A stretch of 64,000 bases of DNA, from NCBI RefSeq assembly GCF_015207005.2, contig NZ_JADEXS020000002.1, positions 434,001 to 498,000 of the forward strand. Direction: 5' to 3'. This stretch comes from Desmonostoc muscorum LEGE 12446 (GTDB taxonomy: Bacteria > Cyanobacteriota > Cyanobacteriia > Cyanobacteriales > Nostocaceae). Below, piece after piece: positions 43,050-53,455 of the stretch. The notes under the pieces are model-generated. The model worked only from the letters and a program-made list of their open reading frames with translations. It was not told the DNA's origin and searched no databases. The first letter of the stretch is position 1. Each line of letters opens with the position of its first letter. The translations under genes were made by a program, and so were the position numbers.

Positions 43050-45237
43050 TAATATCCTTCCCATCAATTAACACTTTTCCAATCGTAGGGGGATATAAGC
43101 CTAAAATCAGCTTAGAAATAGTTGTTTTTCCCGAACCACTGCGTCCAACTAAAGCAACCATTTGACCAGGTTCGATCTCAAAACTGAGATTTTCTAGAAT
43201 ATTACTATCGGTCTCTGCGTGATAGCGAAAGGTAACATTTTCAAAGCGAATGCGGCCTTTGAGGGACGGTAAAAATTGGCGAACTTCTTGCTGTAAATCT
43301 TCTTCTGGTTGGTAGTCGAGAACATCGTTTAAACGTTCGATCGCAATAATGATCTCCTGCAACTGTTCCCAAAGAAGTGCCATTCTCTGAAAAGGTCGAA
43401 TGACATTACCAAGCAGCATATTAAAAGCCACTAACTGCCCAATAGTTAACTGATTTTGAATGACTAAATATGCCCCAAAACATAACAACCCAGCCGTAGC
43501 TAAAGTTTCAATAGTATTGCTAAAAATTTGCAGACGATTTTGGATAAGTTGTCCAGAAAAGTGAGTTTTGATTTCTTTTCCTAACAATCCTTCCCAATGC
43601 CAGCGAACTGACTGTTCGACGGCTGTAGATTTAACCGTGCGAATCCCTGTCAGCGCTTCAATGAGATAGCTTTGTTCCTTGACGATTTCGTTAAATATTT
43701 CTCTCGAAATTCTTTTGAGAAAGGGAGTGGCAATTAAGGCCAGAAGAAAAAATGGAGGTACGATCGCTAATACTAATAGTGCCATCTTCCAGGAGTACCA
43801 AAACATCAAGCTAACATAAACAAACACCATCAGTAAATCGAGTAAAATCGCTAAAGCTTCTCCGGTTAAAAATCTTTGGATTTTGCGATTTTCCTGTACT
43901 CTTGAGATGATATCTCCCACATAGCGAGACTCAAAAAAACTTAAAGGCAAGCGCAAAGTATGGCGGATAAATCCAACGATTAAAGCCAGATCAATTTTAT
44001 TAGCCGTGTGATCGAGTAAATATTGCCGCAACCCGATAATTGCTACCCGAAACAGACCAAAAATAATTAATCCTAACCCAACTGCTATCAAGGTTAGTTC
44101 CGATCTCTGCACCACCACTCGATCTAAGAGAAGTTGAGTAAAAATCGGTGTAATCAGTCCAAAAATTTGCACGAATAAAGAAGCGATAAATATCTCAAAA
44201 ATGACTAATCCATGTGGCTTAAGTAATTCAAAAAATTGCCAAAAAGGAGTCTTATGTTCTTTGGCTTCTTTGAATGAGACAGTAGGTTGCAACAACAAAG
44301 TGTATCCCGTCCAACCTGCTTGAAATTCCCTATGACTGAGAGTTTTTTGTCCGAGCGCAGGATCGGCAATAACAACCGTTTTGGGGGTAATCTCATAAAC
44401 GACAATGTAGTGCTTTCCTTCCCAGTGAACGATCGCGGGAAGTTGTTGTTTGGCTAATTGCGCTAACTCAGCTTTCACAGGACGAGTGGCAAAGCCGATA
44501 CTTTCTGCTGCCGCACACAGTCCTGCCAAAGATGCGCCGTTGCGATCGACGTTGGCTATATCTCGAATGCGATTGACACTCAACTGTTTCCCCCAAAACA
44601 GAGCGATCATGACTAGACAAGCCGCCCCACAATCAGAAGCACTCAGTTGAGGATAAAAGGGATAGCGGCGGACAATTCGTTGCCATAGATGACTGACTCG
44701 TTGAAGGGGTTGAGGAAAGTAAGCTTGGTTAATTTTTTTGTGAGCCTTGGAGGCTTTTGGGGTAATTAAAATGGGAGTGATTTCTTTTTTATCAGGCGTT
44801 GAGTCAATTGATGAAGGATTAAAAAGCGAGTTCAAACTTTGAGCTTGAGCCAAAAAATGTTCTCGAATTTGAGGATATTTTGTGAGTAAGGGAAAGATTA
44901 ATTGAGGAGAAAGATAAGCGAGTTTCGCATTGAGCGAAGTCCTAGCTGAATAAGGCAAAAAATTCTCTTCTGGGAAAAAGGTACACTCACCAAAAGATTC
45001 TCCCGATTTAAGAGTGGCAATTAATTCTTTAGCAGAATTGGTGAGTCGAATTTTACCACCAATAATGAGATAAATTCCAGCTTTTGCATCGGTCGTTTGC
45101 CAAAATTTACCGACTTTGGGTTCGATGAATTGAATTTGTGGAAGACAGTTGAAAAATTCTTCTTTGCCAAGAGAGTACCCAAGAATCTTGGCAAGTTGTT
45201 GAGGAGAAATTGAAGCCGTAGATATTTGTTTTTCCAT
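43050..45237 (-). pseudogene. Peptidase-containing ABC exporter, 5' part (cNMP-C39-TM-Walker A)
   Basis: From ATG 45237 (MEKQISTASISPQQL): a cyclic-nucleotide-binding-like domain (about 20-145), a C39 peptidase with the catalytic Cys in PQLSASDCGAACLVM (about 202), His in PAIVHWEGKHYIVV and Asp in VIADPALGQ, five to six membrane helices (about 345-640), and Walker A LVGRSGSGKTT near 705. It then runs into the outer IS (LIDGKDITGV, stop). HetC/SunT-type exporters cut double-glycine leaders and pump out the core. The break between Walker A and the signature must abolish activity unless the IS leaves precisely. Confidence 0.9.
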
Positions 45238-45242
45238 ATTTA

Positions 45243-45911
45243 TCAATCAAGTTTGAAGCAAGCGATTTGCCACAATTCATCAGCATTAAGCACGGCGTTC
45301 GATGGCAAATTTTCAATGATAATTCTTCTAGTTTCTGGTTCTGAATCGCTAGATGCATCGATTTTGGACGGTTTTGGTTTAGTAGATAATCCCATCTCTT
45401 TGAGTAGGTGGTTAATATAGCGATCGCTCACTTTTATGCGAAACTCTTTTTCTAAATGTTTGCTCAACCAGTCTCCCGTCCAGCGATGAAATGGATAGCC
45501 CAAATCGCGGGGAGTCTGACTAACTAATTCTTTGAGCCGTTCTAAATAGCAATCGTTAATGGTCTGCGGACGACCGATAGCGCGTTTTTTCCATTGATGC
45601 GCCATCCCGCTTTCAGCCACTAAAATCCAATGTCTGGCGGTAGCGGAAGAACACCCCACCTGCTGACAAATTTCTGCTTGCGATTTTCCTTCATCCGCTA
45701 ACAACATAATGCAAATGCGTTGGCGGTGCAGTTTAGATAAGTTCTCATCTTCAAGACTTTTTTGTAGTTGCTTGCGCTGAAATTCAGTTAAGCAGCCAGA
45801 GGTTTTAGCCAAGTCATGAAACATATAGCGTTCAACAATTGTGATTGTTATTTCCCGATTGAGCTTGCATAAAGTTGCAAATGTAAGCTCAATCGGTTTA
45901 ATGTCCTTCAT
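45243..45911 (-). CDS. HTH protein related to IS630 DNA-binding domains
   Basis: 222 aa. HTH from about 68 (RICIMLLADEGKSQAEICQQ VGCSSATARHWI, two helices), a winged-helix part (RDLGYPFHRWTGDWLSKHLE, SDRYINHLLKEMGL), then a Lys/Pro/Ser tail. This is the N-terminal half of an IS630-type transposase without the DDE catalytic domain. It is the first gene of the export operon; its stop lies six bases before the exporter ATG. A domesticated regulator is likely. The tail (PSNAVLNADELWQIACFKLD) is not transposase-like. Confidence 0.7.
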   Translation of the reverse strand: MKDIKPIELTFATLCKLNREITITIVERYMFHDLAKTSGCLTEFQRKQLQKSLEDENLSKLHRQRICIMLLADEGKSQAEICQQVGCSSATARHWILVAESGMAHQWKKRAIGRPQTINDCYLERLKELVSQTPRDLGYPFHRWTGDWLSKHLEKEFRIKVSDRYINHLLKEMGLSTKPKPSKIDASSDSEPETRRIIIENLPSNAVLNADELWQIACFKLD

Positions 45912-46061
45912 TGATCTCTTGGTTGGTTCAAGGAGGACTTTCTACAATGACAATTATTTTGTTATAAAACTTAATATTTTGCGCTTTTGAATAATTTGAA
46001 TAAAATGACCTCTACAGTTCTAAGAAGAATATGAGACCAGGTTAGTAGTCACACTTTCACC
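45912..46061. promoter_or_regulatory. Divergent promoter region
   Basis: 150 bp between the HTH gene (leftward) and the sigma-like gene (rightward). AT-rich, with TTGTTATAAAACTTAATATT in the middle. No operator can be singled out. Confidence 0.45.
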
Positions 46062-46706
46062 ATGTCCGAACTCGATTGTCTCTTGCAACAACTTGCGCTA
46101 GCCGCCCAACAACATCCGTCAGGAAGTCTCGCTCGCAATCGTTTTTTATCCAAATTGTTTCGGGAGATACAAGATTCGGGGGAATTGGCGAGTTATCGCT
46201 CTTCCTGTCCTCGTCAACTCCAAGGAAACTATTCAGAGATTTATGCAGAGGCTTTACAGCGACTTTTTTATTACATGACGCAACGTATCAATGACTACAC
46301 GCCAGACAAAGGAAGAGTTATTCAATGGGCAAACGGGCAGTTAAAATGGAAGTTTAAGGAAGCAGTTCGCGACTGGAAAGAATTCGATAAAGACGCTCTT
46401 ATTCTCTCTTTAGATGAGTTAGAGCAACTATCCTGCTATTGGGTGGAAGAGAATCTCGCCCCTTCTTTATCCGAACAATTGATTGAGATCGTTAAAGAAG
46501 ATCCAGAAGGAATTTTTCAGCAGACTTATACGGGGAAAAATCCCCAAGCAAACTTTCGCTATATTGCCTTAAAAAGAAATATTGAAGCAGTTTCTTGGTC
46601 ACAGCTTTCTCAAGAATTGGGAATCAAACTTGTCACCCTCAGCAGTTTTTATCAGCGTTGCTTAGATAAGTTTGCTCTTCTCATTATTAAGTACTTATCA
46701 GAATAA
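46062..46706 (+). CDS. Sigma-70-like factor of the CHAT cluster
   Basis: 214 aa. The N-terminal half resembles sigma region 2 (YAEALQRLFYYMTQRINDYT, WANGQLKWKFKEAVRDW), the C-terminal half an HTH like region 4 (WSQLSQELGIKLVTLSSFYQ). In cyanobacteria such proteins are encoded directly before DUF1822 and CHASE2-CHAT genes, as here. Probably directs transcription of this cluster, an inference from linkage. Next gene begins 19 bp after its stop. Confidence 0.6.
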   Translation: MSELDCLLQQLALAAQQHPSGSLARNRFLSKLFREIQDSGELASYRSSCPRQLQGNYSEIYAEALQRLFYYMTQRINDYTPDKGRVIQWANGQLKWKFKEAVRDWKEFDKDALILSLDELEQLSCYWVEENLAPSLSEQLIEIVKEDPEGIFQQTYTGKNPQANFRYIALKRNIEAVSWSQLSQELGIKLVTLSSFYQRCLDKFALLIIKYLSE

Positions 46707-46725
46707 ATTTTTGGGAGAAATGTTA

Positions 46726-47775
46726 ATGAATTTTACTCGCGATCGCAGCTTATTTAAAGTTTCTCTGACTCGGTTGGCGCATCAATTCGCCCGCCGAATT
46801 GCCCAACAGCAATCTCAACCCCAAAAAAGCCAGCAAGTTTATTTAAATAATTTAGCGATTTATGCTGTTAATTATTATTTCCAATGTTTAGGAATAGAGA
46901 CAGAAGTAAGAACTTCTCTTGTTGATATCCAGGCGCACGATTGTACTGAGATACCGAAGTCTACCGTCGTACAAACCTTATCACAAAGTGCCGCTCTAGA
47001 AGTTAAAAACAAAGGAAAAATTGAATGCCGTCCTGTATTACCCAACAGTCAATTTTGTGATATTCCTGCCGAAGTTTGGTCAAATCAAATTGGCTATGTA
47101 GCTGTTTTGTTAAATCTAGAACTAACTGAAGCTAACTTACTAGGATTTGTTCAAGCAGTCGAAACCGAGCAGTTTCCTTTAGCGCAATTACAACCACTAG
47201 AAAATTTGTTAGATTCTTTGAGTCAAATTCAGCCAGTAGTGTTATTACAGGAATGGTTCGAGCAGAAATTTGCAGTAGGTTGGCAAAGTCTAGAAAATTT
47301 ATTAACTAAAGTGGAAAATTCCCTACAAACTTCCTCAGCAAATTTTGCCTATAGTTTTAGACATCGCTCATCTTTAAATAAACCTGATGTAGTTGAGGGA
47401 GCTAAAGCAATCGTTTTGGTAACTTCCTCAGAGTCAAGCGAGGGCAAAATTCCTAATTTTCCAGAAGCTAAACTGATAGAAAGTGGAATCAAGATAAAAA
47501 AGCAATCCCTTATTTTATTAATAGCGATTACTCCAGAAAATGAGGAGAAAACGGGAATTCAAATTCAATTGCACGCTTCGCCTGAAGAAAAATATCTAGC
47601 TGATAACATTCATCTAGAGTTATTATCGCCAACGGGAGAAACTGTGAGAAGTGTTGTCTCTCATGCTTATGATAACTGGATTCAACTGCCTTATCTGAAA
47701 TGCATTCGAGGGGAAACTTTTAGCATCCGCATTACTTTAGATAATATTCATGTAAGTGAAACCTTTAAAGTCTAA
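46726..47775 (+). CDS. DUF1822 family protein, 349 aa
   Basis: ATG 46726 is preferred because GGGAG (46713-46717) is well spaced; ATG 46720 is too close. Contains the family's YLNNLAIYAVNYYFQCLGIE block near the N-terminus and, near the C-terminus, EENTGIQIQLHAS-like beta strands with VRSVVSHAYDNWIQLPYLKC and GETFSIRITL. DUF1822 proteins are restricted to cyanobacteria and travel with CHAT/CHASE2 genes; function unknown. Cytoplasmic by sequence. Confidence 0.85.
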   Translation: MNFTRDRSLFKVSLTRLAHQFARRIAQQQSQPQKSQQVYLNNLAIYAVNYYFQCLGIETEVRTSLVDIQAHDCTEIPKSTVVQTLSQSAALEVKNKGKIECRPVLPNSQFCDIPAEVWSNQIGYVAVLLNLELTEANLLGFVQAVETEQFPLAQLQPLENLLDSLSQIQPVVLLQEWFEQKFAVGWQSLENLLTKVENSLQTSSANFAYSFRHRSSLNKPDVVEGAKAIVLVTSSESSEGKIPNFPEAKLIESGIKIKKQSLILLIAITPENEEKTGIQIQLHASPEEKYLADNIHLELLSPTGETVRSVVSHAYDNWIQLPYLKCIRGETFSIRITLDNIHVSETFKV

Positions 47776-47797
47776 GTGAATTTATTTATTAACAACA

Positions 47798-50077
47798 ATG
47801 GTAAAAGCGATCGCGATCGATTTTGGCGTAGGAGATTTAGTTAAAGGTTTTTCTGGCGTGACAGCGACGTTATCTCAAGTGGGTAAGTCTCCTTTTTGGC
47901 GCTGTAGAAAATCCATTTTACCACCAGCCCCAGAACTCGATCGCGTTTATAAACGTTGGCGCTTACTCTATCAATCTCTTTCTCAAACCCTGCTAAACAC
48001 GCGCATGGAAATCGAAGAGGGAACGATCGAACGGTTTTCTGAAGTTGAGTTGAAGCTATTATGTCAAGAATTAGCCATAAAACTTAATGATTGGCTGGAT
48101 TCCCAGGACTTTCTTAGAGATATCAAAGAACCGTTAAGTCGCAAGTTACAAGAAACCGATGAAATTGAGATCGTTATTCAGACGGACGATCCCCTATTGC
48201 GTCAGTTTCCTTGGCAACTATGGGATTTTTTGGAGAATTATCCGAAAGCAGAAATTGCATTGAGTGTTCCAGAGTTTGACTTGCCTCCTCAGTCCCCAAA
48301 ATTAACTGAGAAAGTGAGAATTTTGGCGATTTTAGGCAATGGCAAAGGAATCGACCTCAAAAAAGATCGCATGCAACTGGAAAGTTTATCTGGGGTAGAA
48401 TTAGAGTTTTTAGTCGAACCTTCTCGACAAGCACTAAATCAACATCTTTGGGCTGAAAAACGGTGGGATATCCTCTTTTTTGCGGGTCATAGTCAGACAG
48501 AAGGGGAAAAGGGAGTGATTGCGCTCAATCAAACCGAAAAATTAAGCGTTGATGACTTAAAACACGCCCTCAAAAATGCGATCGCCAAAGGATTACAACT
48601 AGCGATTTTCAACTCTTGCGACGGGTTGGGGTTAGCCAAACAACTCGAACAATTGCACATTCCCCAAGTTATCGTCATGCGCTATCCCGTTCCAGACGCG
48701 ATCGCCCATGAGTTTTTGAAACATTTTCTTAGGGCATTTGAGCGCAACGATTCTCTTTATCTTGCCATCAGACAAGCAAGAGAACAATTGCAAGGCATAG
48801 AAGATAAATTTCCTTGTGCCAGTTGGCTGCCCGTTTTATGTCAAAATCCGGCGCTGACTCCTCTGACTTGGAAGGAACTACAAAAAAAAACCGGATTCTG
48901 GCATCGAGAATTAAAACCCGCACTGGGGCTGAGTGTAGTTTGTATGGGAGTAGTCATCTTAGTGCGATCGCTTGCCTGGTTGCAACCCCTCGAACTTAAA
49001 GCATACGATTTCTTGATGCGGCTGAAACCTCCTGAAGGAGTAGATCCGCGTTTGCTATTGGTTACTGTCACCGAAGACGACGTACAGCAACAACCCGCCG
49101 TCGAAAGGGGATCGGCTTCTTTATCTGATCGCACTTTGGATCGACTTTTGACCAAATTAGAACAGTCGCAAGTTACAGCAATTGGGTTAGATATCTATCG
49201 AGAAAACCCAGTGCGGAAGGAGTATCCTGCACTAGCAAAGCGGATGAGAGAAAGCGATCGCTTTTTTGGTCTGTGCGCTTATGGACTTCCCGGTGTCGTT
49301 CCTCCGCCCGAAGTTCCTCCCCAACGCCAAGGGTTCAATAATATTCTCTTAGATTCAGCAGATGATGTGCTGCGGCGGAATCTCTTGGCGGTAGAATCGC
49401 CCGAACCCTGTCAAAGTTACTATTCGTTGAGTTTTCAGTTAGCCAAGCATCACATCGAGAGGAGTCAACCCGACTATCGCTTCATCCCTAACAATAGCAA
49501 TGGCTACATCCAGCTAGGGACAACCCCATTCAAAACGCTAGATTCTGACATCGGCGGATATCGCCATCTCGATTATCGGGGACATCAAATCCTGATCAAT
49601 TACCGAAATACTCCGCAGATTGCAGAAACATTGACCCTGATGGATTTCTTAGAACGATATCCCTCCGAACAGATCGGAAAGCGGATCGTTCTCATCGGGA
49701 CTGTTGCTTCCTCATTTAACGATCATCGATGGTACACGCCGATTGGGAAAATGACAGGCGTAGAAGTTCAGGCGCACTTTGTCAGCCAAATTCTGAGTAC
49801 CGTTCTAGATCGCCGAACTTTGATTTGGTCTTTGCCACCTTGGGGCGATTTTCTGTGGATTTGGGGTTGGTCTGGCGTGGGAGCAATCTTAGCGTGCAAC
49901 GTGCGATCGAGGAGGCAGCGATTTTTAAGTTACGGATTTATGTTTGCGATTTTAGGCGGAAGTTGTTGGGGAATTTTGTTGGTTGGGGGATGGCTTCCGT
50001 TAGTTCCTTCTATGATAGTTTTAGGATTGACAGGGGGAACAACCCTGTTGAAAAAAGAATTTCCTACTAAATTGTGA
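47798..50077 (+). CDS. CHAT-CHASE2 membrane protein, 759 aa
   Basis: N-terminal CHAT (caspase-like) domain, about 120-355, with the dyad His231 (FFAGHSQTEG) and Cys274 (AIFNSCDGLG). One membrane helix at about 375-395, an extracytoplasmic CHASE2 sensor (about 400-680: DPRLLLVTVTEDD, RIVLIGTVASSFND), then three helices (about 690-750). The layout suggests that an external signal controls an internal protease-like domain. Both catalytic residues are kept. Six bases separate it from the DUF928 gene. Confidence 0.9.
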   Translation: MVKAIAIDFGVGDLVKGFSGVTATLSQVGKSPFWRCRKSILPPAPELDRVYKRWRLLYQSLSQTLLNTRMEIEEGTIERFSEVELKLLCQELAIKLNDWLDSQDFLRDIKEPLSRKLQETDEIEIVIQTDDPLLRQFPWQLWDFLENYPKAEIALSVPEFDLPPQSPKLTEKVRILAILGNGKGIDLKKDRMQLESLSGVELEFLVEPSRQALNQHLWAEKRWDILFFAGHSQTEGEKGVIALNQTEKLSVDDLKHALKNAIAKGLQLAIFNSCDGLGLAKQLEQLHIPQVIVMRYPVPDAIAHEFLKHFLRAFERNDSLYLAIRQAREQLQGIEDKFPCASWLPVLCQNPALTPLTWKELQKKTGFWHRELKPALGLSVVCMGVVILVRSLAWLQPLELKAYDFLMRLKPPEGVDPRLLLVTVTEDDVQQQPAVERGSASLSDRTLDRLLTKLEQSQVTAIGLDIYRENPVRKEYPALAKRMRESDRFFGLCAYGLPGVVPPPEVPPQRQGFNNILLDSADDVLRRNLLAVESPEPCQSYYSLSFQLAKHHIERSQPDYRFIPNNSNGYIQLGTTPFKTLDSDIGGYRHLDYRGHQILINYRNTPQIAETLTLMDFLERYPSEQIGKRIVLIGTVASSFNDHRWYTPIGKMTGVEVQAHFVSQILSTVLDRRTLIWSLPPWGDFLWIWGWSGVGAILACNVRSRRQRFLSYGFMFAILGGSCWGILLVGGWLPLVPSMIVLGLTGGTTLLKKEFPTKL

Positions 50078-50083
50078 AATGGC

Positions 50084-50851
50084 ATGAGCGGGATAAAACG
50101 ATCGCGGTCTTGGTCAGCCTCTTTATTGATAGCTTTACTACTTGTTTGCGCCAGTAGCTTTCCTTTGCCTGCGTCCGCTCAAGCAAACATTAATCCCTTC
50201 AAACGAATTGTCTATACACCTCCAGATCGCAAAGGAACTCCACCCGCAGGAAACCAAACTGGCAGTCGAGGGAGTTGTCCTAAAACCGAGATTCCTTTAT
50301 TAGCTTTAGGTGGAACATCTGGCTATACGCTTACTGTTAGTGAGTCTCCCATCCTTTGGTTCTATATTCCCTATACAAGCGATCGCGCTTTGAGCGGAGA
50401 ATTTGAATTACAGAACGAAAGCGGCAAGACAGTCTATCAAATCCCCGTCTCCCTACCAACCACCCCCAAAATTATCTCTATCCGTCTGACGCAATCCCTA
50501 CAGCTTAACGAACGCTATCGTTGGTATTTGGCGGTTAATTGTCCGTCCGCTCCTGCCTCAGATCGCTTCGCCTCAGAAGGGTATGTAACAGGACTGGTGC
50601 AGAGAATCTTACTGCCAGCTGAACTCGAACAGCAATTAAAAAAGGTGCGATCGCCTTTAGAACGCCTGCAAATTTATGCTCAAAACGGGATTTGGTACGA
50701 TACACTCACCGAATTAGCGCAACTCTATCTCGCACAACCAACCTGGCAAGCAACTTGGAAGGATTTCTTAAAAGATGTCGGTTTGGACAGTATTGCTAAC
50801 GCTACTCTCGACAGTTCCGAACTGCCAACTACAGCCAATTTCCCACGATGA
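50084..50851 (+). CDS. DUF928 family secreted protein, 255 aa
   Basis: Signal peptide (SLLIALLLVCASSFPLPASA, cut near 32), then the DUF928 domain: GGTSGYTLTVSESPILWFYI, SGEFELQNESGKTVYQ, LNERYRWYLAVNCPSAPAS. Exported, beta-rich; function unknown. Typical companion of CHASE2-CHAT proteins. The last 23 bp overlap the end of the convergent CHAT-TPR gene. Confidence 0.88.
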   Translation: MSGIKRSRSWSASLLIALLLVCASSFPLPASAQANINPFKRIVYTPPDRKGTPPAGNQTGSRGSCPKTEIPLLALGGTSGYTLTVSESPILWFYIPYTSDRALSGEFELQNESGKTVYQIPVSLPTTPKIISIRLTQSLQLNERYRWYLAVNCPSAPASDRFASEGYVTGLVQRILLPAELEQQLKKVRSPLERLQIYAQNGIWYDTLTELAQLYLAQPTWQATWKDFLKDVGLDSIANATLDSSELPTTANFPR

Positions 50852-53453
50852 CAAACGGTGCCCAGTAATAGGCGCGATTGTAGTCGCGATCGCGGTAATT
50901 TTCCTTATTTAATAACTTTAGTTGAGCCTGTCGGAGTGCCTCTGCTTTTGTTAATTGAGGATTCTGCAAATTCTGATAAAACTCAATCATCAGTTTTGCG
51001 GTAGACGCATCATTGACTTGCCACAAGCTTGCTACGGTACTTCTTGCGCCAGCACGGATAGCAACTCCCGCCAGTCCTAAAGCAGCGCGACGATCTCCGG
51101 TTGCGGTTTCGCAAGCACTAAGAATTAACAGATCGATGGGTTGTCTATTTCTTCGTTGACTCAATCGCAGTAAGCGTTCTAAATCTTCGACTTGAATGCG
51201 TTGACTCCAGTCGAGGACATAGGTTTGTTCGGGATTAGAACTAAAGTTGCCATGAGTGGCAATGTGAACGATAGAAAAAGGGGTGGAATTAATTTGTTTT
51301 TGGACGTTGGTTTTGGTAAAGTCTTGTTCCAGCAATTCTTTCTTGCGACTCACTTGACGGCTAATACCATCCAATTCTTCTCGAACGTTGGGAAGAGGAT
51401 TCAAGTTTTCTTGTTGAAAGCTAGGTGCATTAGTTGCTCCAGCCATTAAAGCACTAATTTTTCCTCGCGGTATGGGTTGCGGATTCAACAATTTTAAACT
51501 AGGAATTAGGGCGACTGCATACTTTTCAATTAAATATTTTTTGCCGTCAAATAGTGCAGACATTGGCAGATTTTGTAAAGCACTATCGAGAATAAATACT
51601 AAAGTTTTTATTTGTTTTTGTTTGGTTAAGTCATCTTCTAATGGAGATATTATCCAGTGATATAGCTGTTGACTTAATTCTTGAAATTGCCGATCGCGTC
51701 GTGGAGTTTTCAGATATTGCCTGAAAGTAGTTACAATTTGAGCTACTTGCTCAGACGTTCGGGAAAGTGTATAAACTCGAAGATTCTCTCCAGGTAAAGA
51801 GAGAATGGTAGCTAAACGACCTGATAAAATAATTGGGTAAATTATAGCAGCATTTGGATCGGCTTGATGAACTTGTTTGAGTTTTTTGGTTAAAGTCGCG
51901 ATCGCATCTTTTTGTCCATTCAATTGACTTTGCTCTTCCCAGCTAAAATCTTCAGGATTGCACCGGAGAAAATTGGAGAGTTCAGCTAATTGTAAGGATT
52001 CAATATAATAAAGAGTTTTTTCTAAATTTTGAGGTTCGGCTGCAAATTTTTGCTCTTTTAAAAGCAAATTGACGACTTGCCTATATAATGGCTCAACATT
52101 ATCTCTAAAAGAAAACTGAACATCTGAGTTAATCGACAATAAGCCTTGTCTGTAAAGCTCTAAATTCTCAACTGCTAATTCATAACTCTGTAAGGCTTTT
52201 TCTTGTTCTGCTTTGGCTTCAAAAATTCGACCTAATTGCCATTGCCATTGATAGAATTGTTCGGGAAATTCTTGAGCAATATATGAAGCTTCTTGAGTTT
52301 TCGCTTCAGCTTCGGGAAATCTTTGGAGATATTCATATAATCCCCCTAAATTGCCTAATACGTAAGATTCAGTGGCGCGATCGCCAATTATTTGAGCTTC
52401 TTTGAGCGCAGTATTTAAGCGAGGGATAAAACTGTCCCACCAACGCTCTTTTTGAAAATACTGCTGTTGTAAGCAAGCAAGATTTTTACTATAGTTAATC
52501 GTTGCATAAATTTTAAATTGACTTAGCGGTAAATCTTCTAATTTTATTTTATCTACTAGTTTTGCAGCTTGTGAATATTCGGAAATTTCTAGTAATACCC
52601 TCAAACGATTTAATTCTGCTTTAGTTTTTATAATTTTTGAAGAGTTTTTTTGCAGAGACTTATTATAAGTTTCTAGTGCCAATTGATAACTCCTTTTAGG
52701 CAGTTCGGATAGAGAACTTCCTTGACACTTCCAAGACAGATAATTATATTGAAGTTCAGCTTGTCTATCTCGCTCTAAATTTGCGATCGCGGTTTGAGTA
52801 CTCCCCAAACTTAATAAAGTTGCTGCTGGATCGGGATCTGAGGAAACCAATGTCAGTTTTTCTAGAATAATTTTTGATTTATTTAAGTCTCCCATCACTC
52901 GCAATGTATCTCCGAAAATCCGCCAAGCAGTCACTAATGAAGGGGCTAAATTTTGAGAAAGATTTTGAGTTTTTTCTTGAAGCAATTCTGGCGTTAATTC
53001 TTTACAGTTTTTAACAGTAAATCCTACAGATTGAGTCAACAACAGACAAGCATGAGGATAAAAGCCTAATTTCTGTAAAGCATACGCTTGATAAACCTGA
53101 CTTCGTATTCGTCCATTGTCATCCTGTAATTGAGCATAAATCTGCGTAGCTATTTGACAGTTTTGCAAGGCATTTTCTGCTTGCCCAAACTCTAGCTGTG
53201 TACGACAGAGATTCGTTGACGAAATCGCTAAGTTTTTCAGTTCTTTATTGCCTTGAGATTGAAAAAAATTGACGGCTTCTTGAAACTTTTCGACAGCTTC
53301 AGCTAAATTTCCCGATTGATAAGCTCGTTCGGCTTGTTGGATTAATCGATCCGCATTTATTTGAGTTGACGTTTGCGAGAATACGGGTAAGATACCAAGG
53401 GCAAAGAATAGACTGAGGAAGAATAGCAGTAAGTTAGGAATCAACCTCTTCAT
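50829..53453 (-). CDS. CHAT domain protein with TPRs, 874 aa
   Basis: Signal peptide or anchor (LIPNLLLFFLSLFFALGILP, 4-23), then TPRs over about 30-460 (AERAYQSGNLAEAVEKFQEA is the first), and a C-terminal CHAT domain (about 600-874) with His in IVHIATHGNFS and Cys in LLILSACETATGD, the caspase/separase-like dyad. Probably periplasmic. It starts two bases after the end of the hemagglutinin-like gene, so both are one operon. Its substrate may be the neighbouring secreted protein, which is speculative. Confidence 0.9.
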   Translation of the reverse strand: MKRLIPNLLLFFLSLFFALGILPVFSQTSTQINADRLIQQAERAYQSGNLAEAVEKFQEAVNFFQSQGNKELKNLAISSTNLCRTQLEFGQAENALQNCQIATQIYAQLQDDNGRIRSQVYQAYALQKLGFYPHACLLLTQSVGFTVKNCKELTPELLQEKTQNLSQNLAPSLVTAWRIFGDTLRVMGDLNKSKIILEKLTLVSSDPDPAATLLSLGSTQTAIANLERDRQAELQYNYLSWKCQGSSLSELPKRSYQLALETYNKSLQKNSSKIIKTKAELNRLRVLLEISEYSQAAKLVDKIKLEDLPLSQFKIYATINYSKNLACLQQQYFQKERWWDSFIPRLNTALKEAQIIGDRATESYVLGNLGGLYEYLQRFPEAEAKTQEASYIAQEFPEQFYQWQWQLGRIFEAKAEQEKALQSYELAVENLELYRQGLLSINSDVQFSFRDNVEPLYRQVVNLLLKEQKFAAEPQNLEKTLYYIESLQLAELSNFLRCNPEDFSWEEQSQLNGQKDAIATLTKKLKQVHQADPNAAIIYPIILSGRLATILSLPGENLRVYTLSRTSEQVAQIVTTFRQYLKTPRRDRQFQELSQQLYHWIISPLEDDLTKQKQIKTLVFILDSALQNLPMSALFDGKKYLIEKYAVALIPSLKLLNPQPIPRGKISALMAGATNAPSFQQENLNPLPNVREELDGISRQVSRKKELLEQDFTKTNVQKQINSTPFSIVHIATHGNFSSNPEQTYVLDWSQRIQVEDLERLLRLSQRRNRQPIDLLILSACETATGDRRAALGLAGVAIRAGARSTVASLWQVNDASTAKLMIEFYQNLQNPQLTKAEALRQAQLKLLNKENYRDRDYNRAYYWAPFVIVGNWL

Positions 53454-53455
53454 AT

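Noticed and set aside
45243..45911. Truncated IS630 copy
   Set aside because: No DDE remnant, no inverted ends, and tight operon spacing to the exporter; called as a regulator instead.
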